Of a stretch of 64,000 bases of DNA, positions 9,400 through 18,132 are shown piece after piece. A program made the position numbers and the translations under genes. Source of the stretch: Chromobacterium haemolyticum DSM 19808 (lineage in GTDB: Bacteria > Pseudomonadota > Gammaproteobacteria > Burkholderiales > Chromobacteriaceae). Within the stretch, counting starts at the first letter, position 1, and every line of letters starts with the position of its first letter. The notes under the pieces were generated by a model. The model was not told where the DNA came from, did no database searches, and saw only the letters and a list, made by a program, of their open reading frames with translations. The DNA is taken from positions 62,001 to 126,000 of the forward strand of contig NZ_JONK01000004.1 in assembly GCF_000711885.1 (NCBI RefSeq), written 5' to 3'.

Positions 9400-9429
9400 T
9401 TGACAGCTGGATCGGGGCTGTAATAGAAT
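9400..9429 (+). promoter_or_regulatory. Promoter of rplM-rpsI
   Basis: Consensus TTGACA (9400-9405), an 18-bp spacer and TAGAAT (9424-9429), 35 bp upstream of the rplM start. Confidence 0.75.
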
Positions 9430-9463
9430 CCGTAACTTTCAAGAATTACGATGGAAGAGTTCC

Positions 9464-9892
9464 ATGAAGACCTTTTCTGCCAAGCCGCATGAGGTTAAAC
9501 GCGACTGGTTTGTGGTCGATGCCAACGACAAGGTTTTGGGCCGCCTCGCTGCTGAGATCGCCCGTCGCCTGCGTGGCAAACACAAGCCGGAATACACCCC
9601 GCACGTAGATACCGGCGATTTCATCGTCGTGGTCAACGTCGAGAAGCTGCGCGTTACCGGTGCCAAGGCACAAGACAAGAAGTACTACCGTCACTCCGGC
9701 TACCCGGGTGGTATCTACGAGCGCAGCTTCACCGAACTGCAAGACAAGTTCCCGGAGCGCGTTCTGGAAAAAGCCGTAAAAGGCATGCTGCCGAAGGGTC
9801 CGCTGGGCTACGCCATGATCAAGAAACTCAAGGTGTACTCCGGTTCCGAGCATCCGCACACTGCTCAACAGCCGAAAGTGCTGGAAATCTGA
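9464..9892 (+). CDS. rplM: 50S ribosomal protein L13
   Basis: The 142-residue product matches L13 throughout ([20 protein letters not shown], then [20 protein letters not shown] and [18 protein letters not shown]). L13 is an early-assembling protein of the large subunit. The start is preceded by GGAAGAG. It forms the universal rplM-rpsI pair, 15 bp apart, under a consensus promoter. Confidence 0.98.
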   Translation: MKTFSAKPHEVKRDWFVVDANDKVLGRLAAEIARRLRGKHKPEYTPHVDTGDFIVVVNVEKLRVTGAKAQDKKYYRHSGYPGGIYERSFTELQDKFPERVLEKAVKGMLPKGPLGYAMIKKLKVYSGSEHPHTAQQPKVLEI

Positions 9893-9907
9893 TTTTAAGG
9901 CGTAGAA

Positions 9908-10300
9908 ATGAACGGTAAATACTACTACGGCACCGGCCGTCGCAAGAGCTCCGTAGCTCGCGTGTTCATGCAAAAGGGCTCGGGCCAGATCATCGTCAAC
10001 GGCAAGCCGGTTGATGAATATTTCGCTCGTGAAACCGGTCGCATGGTAATCCGCCAGCCGCTGGCGCTGACCGAAAACCTCGAATCCTTCGACATCAAGG
10101 TGAATGTTGTCGGCGGCGGCGAAACCGGCCAAGCCGGCGCGATCCGTCACGGCATCACTCGCGCGCTGATCGACTTCGACACCGCGTTGAAGCCGGCTCT
10201 GTCCGCTGCTGGTTACGTGACCCGCGATGCTCGTGAAGTTGAGCGTAAAAAAGTCGGCCTGCGCAAAGCTCGCCGCGCCAAGCAGTTCTCCAAGCGTTAA
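9908..10300 (+). CDS. rpsI: 30S ribosomal protein S9
   Basis: This 130-residue protein has the S9 signature [32 protein letters not shown] and the basic C-terminal tail RRAKQFSKR, whose terminal Lys-Arg reaches the ribosomal P-site tRNA. It is co-transcribed with rplM and followed by a strong terminator. Confidence 0.98.
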   Translation: MNGKYYYGTGRRKSSVARVFMQKGSGQIIVNGKPVDEYFARETGRMVIRQPLALTENLESFDIKVNVVGGGETGQAGAIRHGITRALIDFDTALKPALSAAGYVTRDAREVERKKVGLRKARRAKQFSKR

Positions 10301-10322
10301 TTCGCCGAATTCTGTTTTCAAG

Positions 10323-10353
10323 AAAACCGCCTGCGTTTGCCAGGCGGTTTTTT
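10323..10353 (+). terminator. Terminator of rplM-rpsI
   Basis: AAAACCGCCTG, a CGTTTGC loop, CAGGCGGTTTT and further T: an 11-bp stem starting 22 bp after the rpsI stop. Confidence 0.9.
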
Positions 10354-10389
10354 CTTTGTCTGTCGTTTTCCCGCTTCTCCCCTTTCATA

Positions 10390-10418
10390 TTGCAAGGCAG
10401 CATCGCAGTGCCTACACT
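10390..10418 (+). promoter_or_regulatory. Putative promoter of argC
   Basis: TTGCAA (10390-10395), a 17-bp spacer and TACACT (10413-10418), about 40 bp upstream of the argC start. Confidence 0.55.
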
Positions 10419-10456
10419 GTCGTTTTTGCGACGCTGTTTTATATAAAGGAATGGGC

Positions 10457-11485
10457 ATGATCAAGGTGGGAATCGTCGGGGGCACCGGTTACACGGGTGT
10501 CGAATTGCTCCGCTTGCTGGCAGGCCACCCGTCGGCGCGCGTGACCGCGGTCACCTCGCGCAAGGAGGCCGGCATGAAGGTGGCCGACTTGTTTCCCAGC
10601 TTGCGAGGTCGCATCGATCTGGCGTTTTCCACTCCCGACGAAGCCCGGCTGCAGGACTGCGATGTGGTGTTTTTCGCCACACCCAACGGTATTGCGATGA
10701 ACGAGGCGCGCGAACTGCTGGCCGCCGGCGTGCGGGTGGTGGACCTGGCCGCCGATTATCGGATCCAGGATGTCGCCGAGTGGGAAAAATGGTACGGCAT
10801 GAGCCACGGCTCGCCGGATCTGGTGGCCGAAGCGGTGTACGGGCTGCCGGAAATCAACCGCGAAGCCATACGCGGCGCGCGGCTGGTGGCGAATCCGGGC
10901 TGCTATCCGACCGCGGTGCAGCTGGGCTTCCTGCCCTTGATCGAAGCCGGCGCGGTGGAGCTGTCCAGCCTGATCGCCGACTGCAAGTCCGGCGTGTCCG
11001 GCGCCGGGCGCAAGGCGGAAGTGGGGGCCTTGCTGGCCGAGGCCGGAGACTCTTTCAAGGCTTACGGCGTGGCAGGTCACCGCCATCTGCCTGAAATCCG
11101 TCAGGGCCTGGGCCGTGCGGCTGCTCAGCCTGTGGGGCTAACCTTTGTGCCGCACCTGACGCCGATGATACGCGGCATCCACGCCACGCTGTACGCGCGG
11201 TTGAAGGCCGACGTTGATGTGCAGGCGCTCTTCGAGCGCCGCTACGAGGGCGAAGCCTTCGTCGACGTGCTGCCGGCCGGCAGCCATCCGGAGACGCGCT
11301 CGGTGCGAGGCGCCAATGTGTGCCGCATCGCCGCGCACAAGCCGCAGGGCGGTGACACCGTGGTGGTGTTGTCGGTGATAGACAATCTGGTCAAGGGCGC
11401 GGCGGGTCAGGCGGTACAGAACATGAACTTGATGTTTGGGCTGCCGGAACAGGCTGGGTTGGACATCGTTCCCTTGCTGCCATGA
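10457..11485 (+). CDS. argC: N-acetyl-gamma-glutamyl-phosphate reductase ArgC
   Basis: ArgC reduces N-acetylglutamyl 5-phosphate to the semialdehyde with NADPH in arginine biosynthesis. The 342-residue product has the Rossmann motif [18 protein letters not shown], catalytic Cys149 in NPGCYPTA, and the catalytic His region [14 protein letters not shown] 10457 is preferred over ATG 10451 because AAAGGA at 10445-10450 is correctly spaced only for the former. The gene is isolated from other arg genes. Confidence 0.96.
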   Translation: MIKVGIVGGTGYTGVELLRLLAGHPSARVTAVTSRKEAGMKVADLFPSLRGRIDLAFSTPDEARLQDCDVVFFATPNGIAMNEARELLAAGVRVVDLAADYRIQDVAEWEKWYGMSHGSPDLVAEAVYGLPEINREAIRGARLVANPGCYPTAVQLGFLPLIEAGAVELSSLIADCKSGVSGAGRKAEVGALLAEAGDSFKAYGVAGHRHLPEIRQGLGRAAAQPVGLTFVPHLTPMIRGIHATLYARLKADVDVQALFERRYEGEAFVDVLPAGSHPETRSVRGANVCRIAAHKPQGGDTVVVLSVIDNLVKGAAGQAVQNMNLMFGLPEQAGLDIVPLLP

Positions 11486-11596
11486 GACACCCGCGCATGC
11501 GCGGAAAGAACTAGTTCGCTTGAAGACTCGCCATCGGCCCCAATATCCGACTAAAATAGTGGGTGAATGCCGCTCTGCCGGCTTGAGAAGGGGTTT

Positions 11597-11649
11597 GAGA
11601 AACCGCAGCGCGCGCAGCCAGGCCGCTGTGGACTGTTGGCGGGTTTCTC
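11597..11649 (+). other. Stem-loop in the erpA leader
   Basis: GAGAAACC (11597-11604) pairs with GGTTTCTC (11642-11649), enclosing about 37 nt of G+C-rich sequence and ending 31 nt before the erpA start. There is no U-tract, so this is not a terminator. A TAAAAT -10-like box lies upstream at 11552-11557. The argC-erpA gap also has a perfect palindrome, CCGCGCATGCGCGG, at 11491-11504. Confidence 0.4.
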
Positions 11650-11680
11650 GAGGCCCCGGAACTGAATTGCGAGGTTTGAC

Positions 11681-12034
11681 ATGACTAATGCTGCAACTGA
11701 AATGCCGTCCCCGATCAACTTCAGCCAAAGCGCTTGTTCCAAGGTGCAGGAGCTGATCGCCGAGGAAGGCAATCCCGATCTGAAACTGCGCGTCTTCGTG
11801 ACCGGCGGCGGCTGCTCCGGCTTCCAGTACGGTTTCACATTTGACGAAATCGCAAATGAAGACGATACCGCTATAGAGAGACAAGGCGTGACCTTCCTGG
11901 TGGATCCGATGAGCTACCAGTATCTGGTCGGCGCTGAAATCGATTACCAGGAAAGCCTGGAAGGCTCCCAGTTCGTGATCCGCAATCCGAACGCTACCAC
12001 CACCTGCGGTTGTGGTTCGTCGTTCTCGGTGTGA
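11681..12034 (+). CDS. erpA: Iron-sulfur cluster insertion protein ErpA (A-type carrier)
   Basis: A-type carriers deliver Fe-S clusters to apo-proteins. The 117-residue product has the three conserved cysteines in [12 protein letters not shown] and [11 protein letters not shown], with an N-terminal extension and the [25 protein letters not shown] core typical of ErpA rather than IscA. It is monocistronic between argC and cheR, with a long leader and a terminator 20 bp after its stop. IscA is the alternative, but no isc genes are adjacent. Confidence 0.93.
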   Translation: MTNAATEMPSPINFSQSACSKVQELIAEEGNPDLKLRVFVTGGGCSGFQYGFTFDEIANEDDTAIERQGVTFLVDPMSYQYLVGAEIDYQESLEGSQFVIRNPNATTTCGCGSSFSV

Positions 12035-12054
12035 TCCGGACGCGGTAGAATACA

Positions 12055-12082
12055 GGCTCGGGCTATTGCCCGGGCCTTTTTT
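12055..12082 (+). terminator. Terminator after erpA, directly abutting the cheR ribosome-binding site
   Basis: GGCTCGGGC, a TATT loop, GCCCGGGCC and six T. The cheR Shine-Dalgarno GGGGA starts only 3 bp after the T-run, so a cheR transcript must start inside the hairpin or read through it. Confidence 0.8.
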
Positions 12083-12096
12083 ATGGGGACAACAAA

Positions 12097-12948
12097 ATGA
12101 ATAAGCTGCCACCCGTCGTCTTGCCGAAGATCGAATTCACGCGTGAATTCGCGTTTAGCGATGCCGACTTCGAGCGCATTCGCAAACTGATCTACAAGGA
12201 AGCGGGCATTTCGTTGAACCCGTCGAAGAAAGACATGGTTTACGGCCGCTTGGTGCGTCGCATCCGCGAGCTGAAGCTTCCCGGCTTCGCCGCCTATGTC
12301 GATTTTCTGGAGTCGATCAGCGGCAAGCGCGAGTTTGAACAGTTCGTCAACGCGCTGACCACCAATCTGACTTTCTTCTTCCGCGAAGAACATCATTTCC
12401 CGCTGCTGGCCGAGCATCTGAAGAAGAAAGCGGCGGCAGGCGGAGAACTGGCGATCTGGTGCGCGGCGTCGTCCACCGGGGAGGAGCCGTACTCGCTGGC
12501 GATCACCGCCTTGGAGGCGGTGCCGGGCGCGCGCATCAGCGTGCTGGCCACCGACCTGGACACCAGCGTGCTGGAAACCGGGCGCAAGGGCATTTACGCC
12601 GCCGACAAAGTGGCGCGCCTGCCGCCCGGTTACGCCGCGAAGTATTTCGACAAGCAGCCGGACGGCAGCTTCCAGGCCAAGGCCCAGCTGCGCAATATGA
12701 TCACCTTCCAGCGTTTGAACCTTGTGGAGAGCAACTGGTCGGTTAAACGTCAGTTCGATGCCATTTTCTGCCGCAACGTCATGATTTACTTTGATCGCGA
12801 CACCCAGTTCGGCGTGCTAAAGCGCTTTGCGCCGCTTTTGAAGCCGGACGGCCTGCTGTTCGTTGGTCATTCCGAGAATTTCTATTTCGCGTCGGATTAT
12901 TTTCATCTGCGCGGCAAGACGGTTTACGAGCACGCGAAGAAGCCGTAA
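12097..12948 (+). CDS. cheR: Chemotaxis protein glutamate methyltransferase CheR
   Basis: CheR transfers methyl groups from S-adenosylmethionine to glutamates of chemoreceptors. The 283-residue protein has the all-alpha N-terminal domain (about 20-90; FSDADFERIRKLIYKEAGISL) and the SAM-binding domain with WCAASSTGEEPYSLA, FCRNVMIYFD and LFVGHSE. No cheB, cheA or receptor gene is adjacent, so it is an orphan here. GGGGA at 12085-12089 is the ribosome-binding site. A perfect 20-bp palindrome falls in codons 12-18. The stop codon abuts repeat copy C. Confidence 0.95.
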   Translation: MNKLPPVVLPKIEFTREFAFSDADFERIRKLIYKEAGISLNPSKKDMVYGRLVRRIRELKLPGFAAYVDFLESISGKREFEQFVNALTTNLTFFFREEHHFPLLAEHLKKKAAAGGELAIWCAASSTGEEPYSLAITALEAVPGARISVLATDLDTSVLETGRKGIYAADKVARLPPGYAAKYFDKQPDGSFQAKAQLRNMITFQRLNLVESNWSVKRQFDAIFCRNVMIYFDRDTQFGVLKRFAPLLKPDGLLFVGHSENFYFASDYFHLRGKTVYEHAKKP

Positions 12949-13089
12949 GAACCTGCTTCAAAGTCTCGCGAGCAAGGGTGAGACAAGGCGAAAACGGCTG
13001 AGAAAGCGGAATGTGCAAGCGGCGCATGAGCATTCGAAGCCGGTTTCAACGCGGTATCGCCGACGCGTAGCAGACCATGAGCAGGTTCT
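12948..13089 (+). repeat. Dispersed 142-bp inverted-repeat element, copy C
   Basis: It starts on the last base of the cheR stop codon with AGAACCTGCTTCAAAGTC and ends GACCATGAGCAGGTTCT. The body carries GTGAGACAAGGCGAAAACGG, GCGGAATG and ATGAGCATT as in copies A, B and D. Its terminal repeats have diverged more inward than those of copy A (10 outer bases still pair). Confidence 0.8.
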
Positions 13090-13115
13090 AACAGCGGATT
13101 GCGGCTGGCAAGGCT

Positions 13116-13140
13116 AATGGGCAAGCGGGTCTTGCCCATT
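13116..13140 (+). other. Stem-loop upstream of dadA
   Basis: AATGGGCAAG, a CGGGT loop and CTTGCCCATT form a perfect 10-bp stem, followed by GGCTTTTG. It could be a weak terminator for cheR read-through or a leader element of dadA, whose start is 19 bp downstream. Confidence 0.5.
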
Positions 13141-13158
13141 GGCTTTTGTGGAGAGTCG

Positions 13159-14415
13159 ATGAGAGTAGTTGTCCTGGGCGCCGGCGTCATCGGCGTGTCC
13201 ACCGCCTGGTTTTTGGCGGAGAGGGGCCACCAAGTGGTGGTGGTAGACCGCGCCAGCGGCGCGGCGAGAGAAACCAGTTTCGCCAATGGCGGCCAGATTT
13301 CGGTCAGTCAGTCCGAGCCTTGGGCTAATCCACGCGCGCCTTGGCGGGTATTGAGTTGGCTGTTGCGCGACGACGCGCCGCTGTTGTTCCGGCCCCGGCT
13401 GGATGCGAGGCAATGGCGCTGGGGTTTGGATTTCCTGCGTGAATGCATGCCGGGGCGCAGCGAGCGCAATATGCGCCAGATGGTGGCGCTTGGCCTGTAC
13501 AGCCGCGATACGCTGCGCGGCTTGCGCCGGGAACTGGGCATCGATTACCAGCAGTTGCAGCGTGGCATTCTGACTTTGCTGTTTTCGCCGGCGGAACTGG
13601 CGCAGGCCCGGAACGTCTGCGAACGGATGCGCGCGCTGGGTGTGGAAAAAAGCCTGCTGACGCCTCTGCAGGCGTTGGAGAGGGAGCCGGCCTTGGCGCG
13701 CATTCAGCCCGAGCTGAGCGGCGCGTGCTGGAGCCCGGACGACGAGTCCGGCAACGTGCATCTCTTCACCGTCGCTCTGGCCCAGGCCTGTGCGCTGCGT
13801 GGCGTGGAGTTCCGCTTTCAGACGCGGATCAATGCGCTGGAGTGCGCCGACGGCGCGGTGAGCGGAGTGTCCGTTACCGCCGCTGACGGCGCTTACGGGC
13901 GGATTGAGGCCGACGCCTATGTTTTGGCGCTGGGCTCTTATTCGCCATTGCTGGCGGCGCAGGCCGGTTTGCGCCTGCCGGTGTACCCGGCCAAGGGCTA
14001 TTCCGCCACTCTGCCGATTCTGGATGCGGCCGCCGCGCCGTTGACCAGCATTACAGACGAGGCCCACAAGGTGGTGGTGTCGCGGCTGGGCAACGAATTG
14101 CGCATCGCCGGCACTGCTGAGCTGTCCGGCTATTCCACCCACCTTGAGCCGCGGCGTTGCGATTTGTTGCTGCAGCGCGGCCGCGCCTTGTTCGGCGACG
14201 CTTGTGATTGGGAGCGCGCCCGTTTCTGGAGTGGCCTGCGGCCGGCCACGCCGGGCAATGTGCCGCTGATCGGCCCCAGCCGCTTGAGGCGTTTGTATCT
14301 GAATACCGGCCACGGCACCTTGGGTTGGACCGAAGGCGCAGGCTCCGGGCGCGCGCTGGCCGAGATCATCAGCGGCGAAACGCCAGCGTTGGATTTTGAG
14401 TTTTGCCGTGCTTGA
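13159..14415 (+). CDS. dadA: D-amino acid dehydrogenase, small-subunit type (DadA-like)
   Basis: DadA-type flavoproteins oxidatively deaminate D-amino acids, chiefly D-alanine, and pass electrons to the respiratory chain. The 418-residue product has the FAD-binding dinucleotide fold VVVLGAGVIGVSTAWFLAE followed by VVVVDR, then ETSFANGGQIS, and the C-terminal FAD contact NTGHGTLGWTEGAGSGRALAE. ATG 13159 is preceded by GGAGAG and starts the flavin fold; an upstream in-frame start adds 20 unlikely residues. No alanine racemase gene (dadX) is adjacent, so substrate identity is by family. Confidence 0.9.
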   Translation: MRVVVLGAGVIGVSTAWFLAERGHQVVVVDRASGAARETSFANGGQISVSQSEPWANPRAPWRVLSWLLRDDAPLLFRPRLDARQWRWGLDFLRECMPGRSERNMRQMVALGLYSRDTLRGLRRELGIDYQQLQRGILTLLFSPAELAQARNVCERMRALGVEKSLLTPLQALEREPALARIQPELSGACWSPDDESGNVHLFTVALAQACALRGVEFRFQTRINALECADGAVSGVSVTAADGAYGRIEADAYVLALGSYSPLLAAQAGLRLPVYPAKGYSATLPILDAAAAPLTSITDEAHKVVVSRLGNELRIAGTAELSGYSTHLEPRRCDLLLQRGRALFGDACDWERARFWSGLRPATPGNVPLIGPSRLRRLYLNTGHGTLGWTEGAGSGRALAEIISGETPALDFEFCRA

Positions 14416-14530
14416 GCGATAGGCTCAACTGAAGCGAGTCGATGCCCGACGCATGGTAAAATCGCGCCGATTCGGATTCCCATCGTCCGCCGCCGGCGGG
14501 CTAAGCCATTCATATCCAGGAAAGATCGTC

Positions 14531-15739
14531 ATGCGTATCGGAACGCCGCAAAGTCGCAGTGCCGTCAGGGTGATGTTGTTGGGCAGCGGGGAGCTGGGCA
14601 AGGAGGTGGTGATCGCCTTGCAGCGGCTGGGAGTGGAAACCGTCGCCGTGGATCGTTACGCCGGCGCGCCGGCGATGCAGGTGGCCCACGCCAGCCATGT
14701 GATCGACATGTCGGACGCCGCGGCCTTGCGCCGGCTGGTGGAGCAAGTGCGCCCGCATCTGATCGTGCCGGAGATCGAGGCCATCGCCACCGACGAGCTG
14801 CTGCGCATTGAGGCGGACGGCCTGGCCGAGGTGATTCCCACCGCGCGCGCCGCCCACTTGACGATGAACCGCGAAGGAATACGCAGACTGGCGGCGGAGG
14901 AGCTGGGGCTGCCCACCTCGCCGTACGCGTTCGCGTCCAGTTTGGAAGAGTTGCAAGCCGCGATAGACGACGGTATCGGCTACCCCTGCCTGGTGAAGCC
15001 GGTGATGTCGTCCAGCGGCAAGGGGCAATCCCTGTTGCGCGGGCCGGAGGACGTGGCCAAGGCCTGGCAGTACGCCGCCAGCAGCGGCCGAGTGGACAAG
15101 GGCAGGGTGATTGTCGAGGGCTTCATCGATTTCGATTATGAAATCACTCAGTTGACCGTGCGCGCGACGGACGAGGCAGGGGGCATCGCCACGCATTTCT
15201 GCGCGCCGGTCGGTCATTTGCAGCGCAGCGGCGATTACGTGGAAAGCTGGCAGCCACAGCCTATGAGCGAGTTGGCCTTATTGCGCGCGCGCGAGGTGGC
15301 CAAGGCGGTGACCGACGCGCTGGGCGGCCGAGGCTTGTTTGGCGTGGAGCTATTCATCAAGGGCGATCAGGTATGGTTCTCCGAAGTGAGCCCGCGGCCG
15401 CACGACACCGGTTTGGTGACGCTGGCGACTCAGCGTTGGTCCGAATTCGAACTGCACGCGCGGGCCATTCTGGGCCTGCCGGTGGACGCCGCGTTGTTTA
15501 GCGCCGGCGCGTCGGCGGTGATATATGGCGGCCTGGACGAGGCAGGCATCGTCTTTGACGGTGTGGATGCCGCCTTGCGAGTGCCGGGGGCGGACTTGCG
15601 TTTATTCGGCAAGCCGGAAAGTTATTTGAAGCGCCGCATGGGCGTGGCTCTGGCTACGGCGGAGACGGTGGAACAGGCCCGCGAGCGGGCCAGAACGGCG
15701 GCCGCGCTGGTGCGGCCGACGACGGGGAATAAAGCGTGA
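14531..15739 (+). CDS. purT: Formate-dependent phosphoribosylglycinamide formyltransferase PurT
   Basis: PurT is the ATP-grasp enzyme that formylates GAR with formate and ATP in purine synthesis, an alternative to folate-dependent PurN. The 402-residue protein shows [20 protein letters not shown] at the N-terminus, the ATP-grasp core ([36 protein letters not shown]) and [24 protein letters not shown] 14531 follows AGGAAAG; an upstream GTG at 14453 lacks homology. Its stop overlaps the GTG start of a truncated haemoglobin. Confidence 0.96.
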   Translation: MRIGTPQSRSAVRVMLLGSGELGKEVVIALQRLGVETVAVDRYAGAPAMQVAHASHVIDMSDAAALRRLVEQVRPHLIVPEIEAIATDELLRIEADGLAEVIPTARAAHLTMNREGIRRLAAEELGLPTSPYAFASSLEELQAAIDDGIGYPCLVKPVMSSSGKGQSLLRGPEDVAKAWQYAASSGRVDKGRVIVEGFIDFDYEITQLTVRATDEAGGIATHFCAPVGHLQRSGDYVESWQPQPMSELALLRAREVAKAVTDALGGRGLFGVELFIKGDQVWFSEVSPRPHDTGLVTLATQRWSEFELHARAILGLPVDAALFSAGASAVIYGGLDEAGIVFDGVDAALRVPGADLRLFGKPESYLKRRMGVALATAETVEQARERARTAAALVRPTTGNKA

Positions 15740-16128
15740 GCGATGAAGTGCGGGAAATGACGCCCTATCAATTGTTGGGCGGCGAAGGCGTGGTGTGTTG
15801 GTTGACTGACCGTTTTTACGACATCATGGATAGCGATCCGGCGGTCAAGCCGCTGCGCGATATGCACCCGCAGGACCTGAGCGGTTCGCGCCAGAAGCTG
15901 TTCATGTTCTTGTCCGGCTGGCTGGGAGGCCCTTCCTTGTACATGGAAGCCTTTGGCCATCCGCGGCTGCGCATGCGCCATATGCCGTTTGCGGTGGATG
16001 AGGCGGCGCGGGATCAGTGGATGTCCTGCATGAGCCGCGCGGTGGACGAACTGGTGGCCGAGGATTGGCTGAAACAAAAGCTGATCGAGGCTTTCCATAA
16101 CACCGCCGATTTCATGCGCAATCAATAA
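15736..16128 (+). CDS. Group II truncated haemoglobin (YjbI/TrHbO-like)
   Basis: The 130-residue product resembles group II truncated globins: [25 protein letters not shown] (helices A-B), then [40 protein letters not shown], with the proximal His in the RMRH segment and a conserved Trp in the G helix (RDQWMSCM). Such proteins bind O2 or NO and are linked to oxidative and nitrosative stress. It starts with GTG 15736, overlapping the purT stop as GTGA, so the two are translationally coupled. The functional link to purine synthesis is unclear. Confidence 0.9.
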   Translation: MSDEVREMTPYQLLGGEGVVCWLTDRFYDIMDSDPAVKPLRDMHPQDLSGSRQKLFMFLSGWLGGPSLYMEAFGHPRLRMRHMPFAVDEAARDQWMSCMSRAVDELVAEDWLKQKLIEAFHNTADFMRNQ

Positions 16129-16193
16129 AAAACTTGCAGCCGGCGCGCCAGTGTCCATGATGAGAGGAGGTTCTCGCATTTCATCTGGCGGAG

Positions 16194-16493
16194 ATGGAGC
16201 GCATGGCGTGCAAGTTGTTGATATTGTGGCTGGGCTTGTGGGGATGCGCGGGCGTTGCTGAGGCGTGTCTGCCGCAAGCCTGGGCTTGCGCCTCGCCGTC
16301 CGACGAGGGAGGCAAATCCGCTCCCCGGAGCGCTGGCAAGGACATCACCATTGGCGGCCTGCGCTTTGAGCGCGAAGCGGTCAGCAACCGTCTGTCGTTG
16401 TCCCCGGTGCTGGACTTGAACAAGCAAGCTCAGCTGTCCTTGCGTTTGACGCCCAAGCAGTTTGGCCTGCGTTTGAAAGTGAACACGGACTGA
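16194..16493 (+). CDS. Small predicted exported protein of unknown function
   Basis: The 99-codon frame begins with a hydrophobic signal-like segment (KLLILWLGLWGCAGVAEA) and then a short polar protein ending in a beta-prone stretch rich in Leu (LSLRLTPKQFGLRLKVNTD). ATG 16194 (after GGCGGAG) or ATG 16203 (after GGAG) could be used. A signal peptidase I site after AEA is plausible; LWGC is a poor lipobox. I recognise no family. It lies between the globin and a convergent thioesterase. Confidence 0.55.
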   Translation: MERMACKLLILWLGLWGCAGVAEACLPQAWACASPSDEGGKSAPRSAGKDITIGGLRFEREAVSNRLSLSPVLDLNKQAQLSLRLTPKQFGLRLKVNTD

Positions 16494-16507
16494 GGCCCGT
16501 AGCCGCC

Positions 16508-16933
16508 TCAGCTTCCTGACAGCGGCGGAATCGAGTAGGTGCCGGTGACATGGGCCACCGGTTCTTCCAGCTTGGCCGACAACAGCAAGACCTCTCCCAC
16601 CGCCAGCCGTTTGCCCAGTTTCAGGATGCGGCCTTCCGCAATCACGTCCGCCGGCGGCGGCTTACGCAGGAAGTTGATGTTGAGGCTGGTGGTGACGGCC
16701 AGTTCCACCCTGCCTATCATCCCCAGCACCACGGCGTACAGCGTGGCGTCGGCCAGCGCCATCAGGGCGGGGCCGGCGATGGTCCCGCCCGGCCGGATCA
16801 GGTCCGGGTTGAAGTGCATGCGCAATACCGCGCCGCCATCGGCAATGGACTCGGTCCGGATGCCGAACAGGCGGACCAAGGGCAGTTCCTGATCGATCAG
16901 GCTTTGGAATTCCGGGACGGATAGACGAGGCAT
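16508..16933 (-). CDS. PaaI-family hotdog-fold thioesterase
   Basis: The 141-residue protein has a single hotdog domain with the PaaI-type core HFNPDLIRPGGTIAGPALMALADATLYAVVL and TTSLNINFLRKPPPADVIAEGRILKLGKRLAVGEV. Members hydrolyse acyl-CoA or related thioesters; the substrate cannot be read from sequence. It is convergent with the small exported protein and lies 72 bp downstream of folB on the same strand. Confidence 0.85.
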   Translation of the reverse strand: MPRLSVPEFQSLIDQELPLVRLFGIRTESIADGGAVLRMHFNPDLIRPGGTIAGPALMALADATLYAVVLGMIGRVELAVTTSLNINFLRKPPPADVIAEGRILKLGKRLAVGEVLLLSAKLEEPVAHVTGTYSIPPLSGS

Positions 16934-17005
16934 AGGGCGCTCCGGCGCGATGACCTAAACATCATCAAGCGCCGGGGCCCGGACGTCAATGCCAGGGGAC
17001 TGGAC

Positions 17006-17365
17006 TCAGCGCGGGCGGTGGCCGCGTTCGATCAGGACGCCGACGCGTTTGACGCCGGGCAGAATGCCCAGCTTGGTAACCGATACCCTGGCCCAAGGCG
17101 CGCCGAAGTCCTCGCGAATCACCTTGGCGATGTACTCCGCCAGCGCTTCCAGCAGCAGGAAATGCTGCTCCGCCAGCGCCTTGCGCAAGCGCTCCACCAC
17201 GACACCGTAATGTATGGTGTCGCCGATATTGTCGCTGTGACAGGGCGCTTCGCTGGGAATGCCGATTTCCAGGTCGATTTCAATGGTTTGCGGGGCTTTC
17301 CGCTCCCATTCGTAGACACCGATAATGGTGTCGGCGCGCACTTCGCGCAGGAATATGATGTCCAT
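17006..17365 (-). CDS. folB: Dihydroneopterin aldolase FolB
   Basis: FolB converts dihydroneopterin to 6-hydroxymethyl-dihydropterin in folate synthesis. The 119-residue product carries the family pattern MDIIFLREVRADTIIGVYEWERK, the conserved DTIHYGVVVERLR, FLLLEALAEYIA (catalytic Glu) and the late lysine in VSVTKLGILPGVKRVGV. It is divergent from plsY with a 73-bp shared promoter gap, an arrangement conserved in many proteobacteria. Confidence 0.95.
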   Translation of the reverse strand: MDIIFLREVRADTIIGVYEWERKAPQTIEIDLEIGIPSEAPCHSDNIGDTIHYGVVVERLRKALAEQHFLLLEALAEYIAKVIREDFGAPWARVSVTKLGILPGVKRVGVLIERGHRPR

Positions 17366-17438
17366 CAGTTTGTCTGGGAGTTGGGGTTTGCCGCCCGATA
17401 CCGTAAAATCCGAAGCCTTCTATTCTAATGGATACACC

Positions 17439-18068
17439 ATGACCACGACAGCTTTTGCCTTTGTTGTTGCGGCTTATCTGATTGGCTCGCTCTCGTTCGC
17501 GGTGATTGTCAGCAAGGCTATGGGCATGGCCGACCCGCGCAGTTACGGCTCCGGCAACCCGGGCGCCACCAATGTGTTGCGCAGCGGTAAAAAGCTGGCG
17601 GCGGTGCTGACCTTGCTCGGCGACGGGGTCAAGGGCTGGGTGGCGGTAGCGTTGACCGCCTGGTTCGGCCCGCAATACGGCCTGGGCGAGCAGGCTATCG
17701 CGATGTCGGCGCTGGCGGTGCTGATCGGCCACATGTGGCCGGTGTTCTTCGGTTTCAAGGGGGGCAAGGGCGTGGCCACCGCGGTGGGGGTATTGCTGGG
17801 CTTTAGCCCGTGGCTGGCGCTGGCGGCATTGGCCACCTGGTTGTTTGTCGCTTTCGTGCTGAAAATCTCCTCGCTGTCCGCCATCGTCGCCTGTGTGCTT
17901 ACACCGGTATACGCTTACTTCATCGTCGGGCCGCAAAGCGTTTATTTCGGCAGCTGCATCATCATCGCCATTCTGGTGGTGCATCGCCATAAGTCCAATC
18001 TGATCAAGCTCCTGACGGGGCAAGAGGACAAGATAGGCGGCAAGGGCACCGACAAGAGCTCCTCCTGA
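17439..18068 (+). CDS. plsY: Glycerol-3-phosphate acyltransferase PlsY
   Basis: PlsY is the membrane enzyme that acylates glycerol 3-phosphate with acyl phosphate, the first step of phospholipid synthesis. The 209-residue protein has about five membrane segments and the three loop motifs: SYGSGNPGATNVLR, GHMWPVFFGFKGGKGVATAVG and HRHKSNLIKLLTGQE. ATG 17439 fits the first membrane helix; an upstream in-frame GTG would add 38 non-homologous residues. Confidence 0.96.
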   Translation: MTTTAFAFVVAAYLIGSLSFAVIVSKAMGMADPRSYGSGNPGATNVLRSGKKLAAVLTLLGDGVKGWVAVALTAWFGPQYGLGEQAIAMSALAVLIGHMWPVFFGFKGGKGVATAVGVLLGFSPWLALAALATWLFVAFVLKISSLSAIVACVLTPVYAYFIVGPQSVYFGSCIIIAILVVHRHKSNLIKLLTGQEDKIGGKGTDKSSS

Positions 18069-18088
18069 ACTGTGTTCCGCCAAACATA

Positions 18089-18120
18089 AAGGCCGTCAAT
18101 TGCGACGGCCTTTTGTTTTT
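18089..18120 (+). terminator. Terminator after plsY
   Basis: AAAGGCCGTC, a 6-nt loop, GACGGCCTTT and a T-rich tail, between the convergent plsY and deacetylase genes. Confidence 0.85.
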
Positions 18121-18132
18121 GAGCAGCCAGGA

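Noticed and set aside
12948-13117. Small reading frames within repeat copies (for example 12863-13117, 50454-50645)
   Set aside because: They differ in frame and length between copies and have no start signals; the conserved feature is the DNA repeat, not a peptide.
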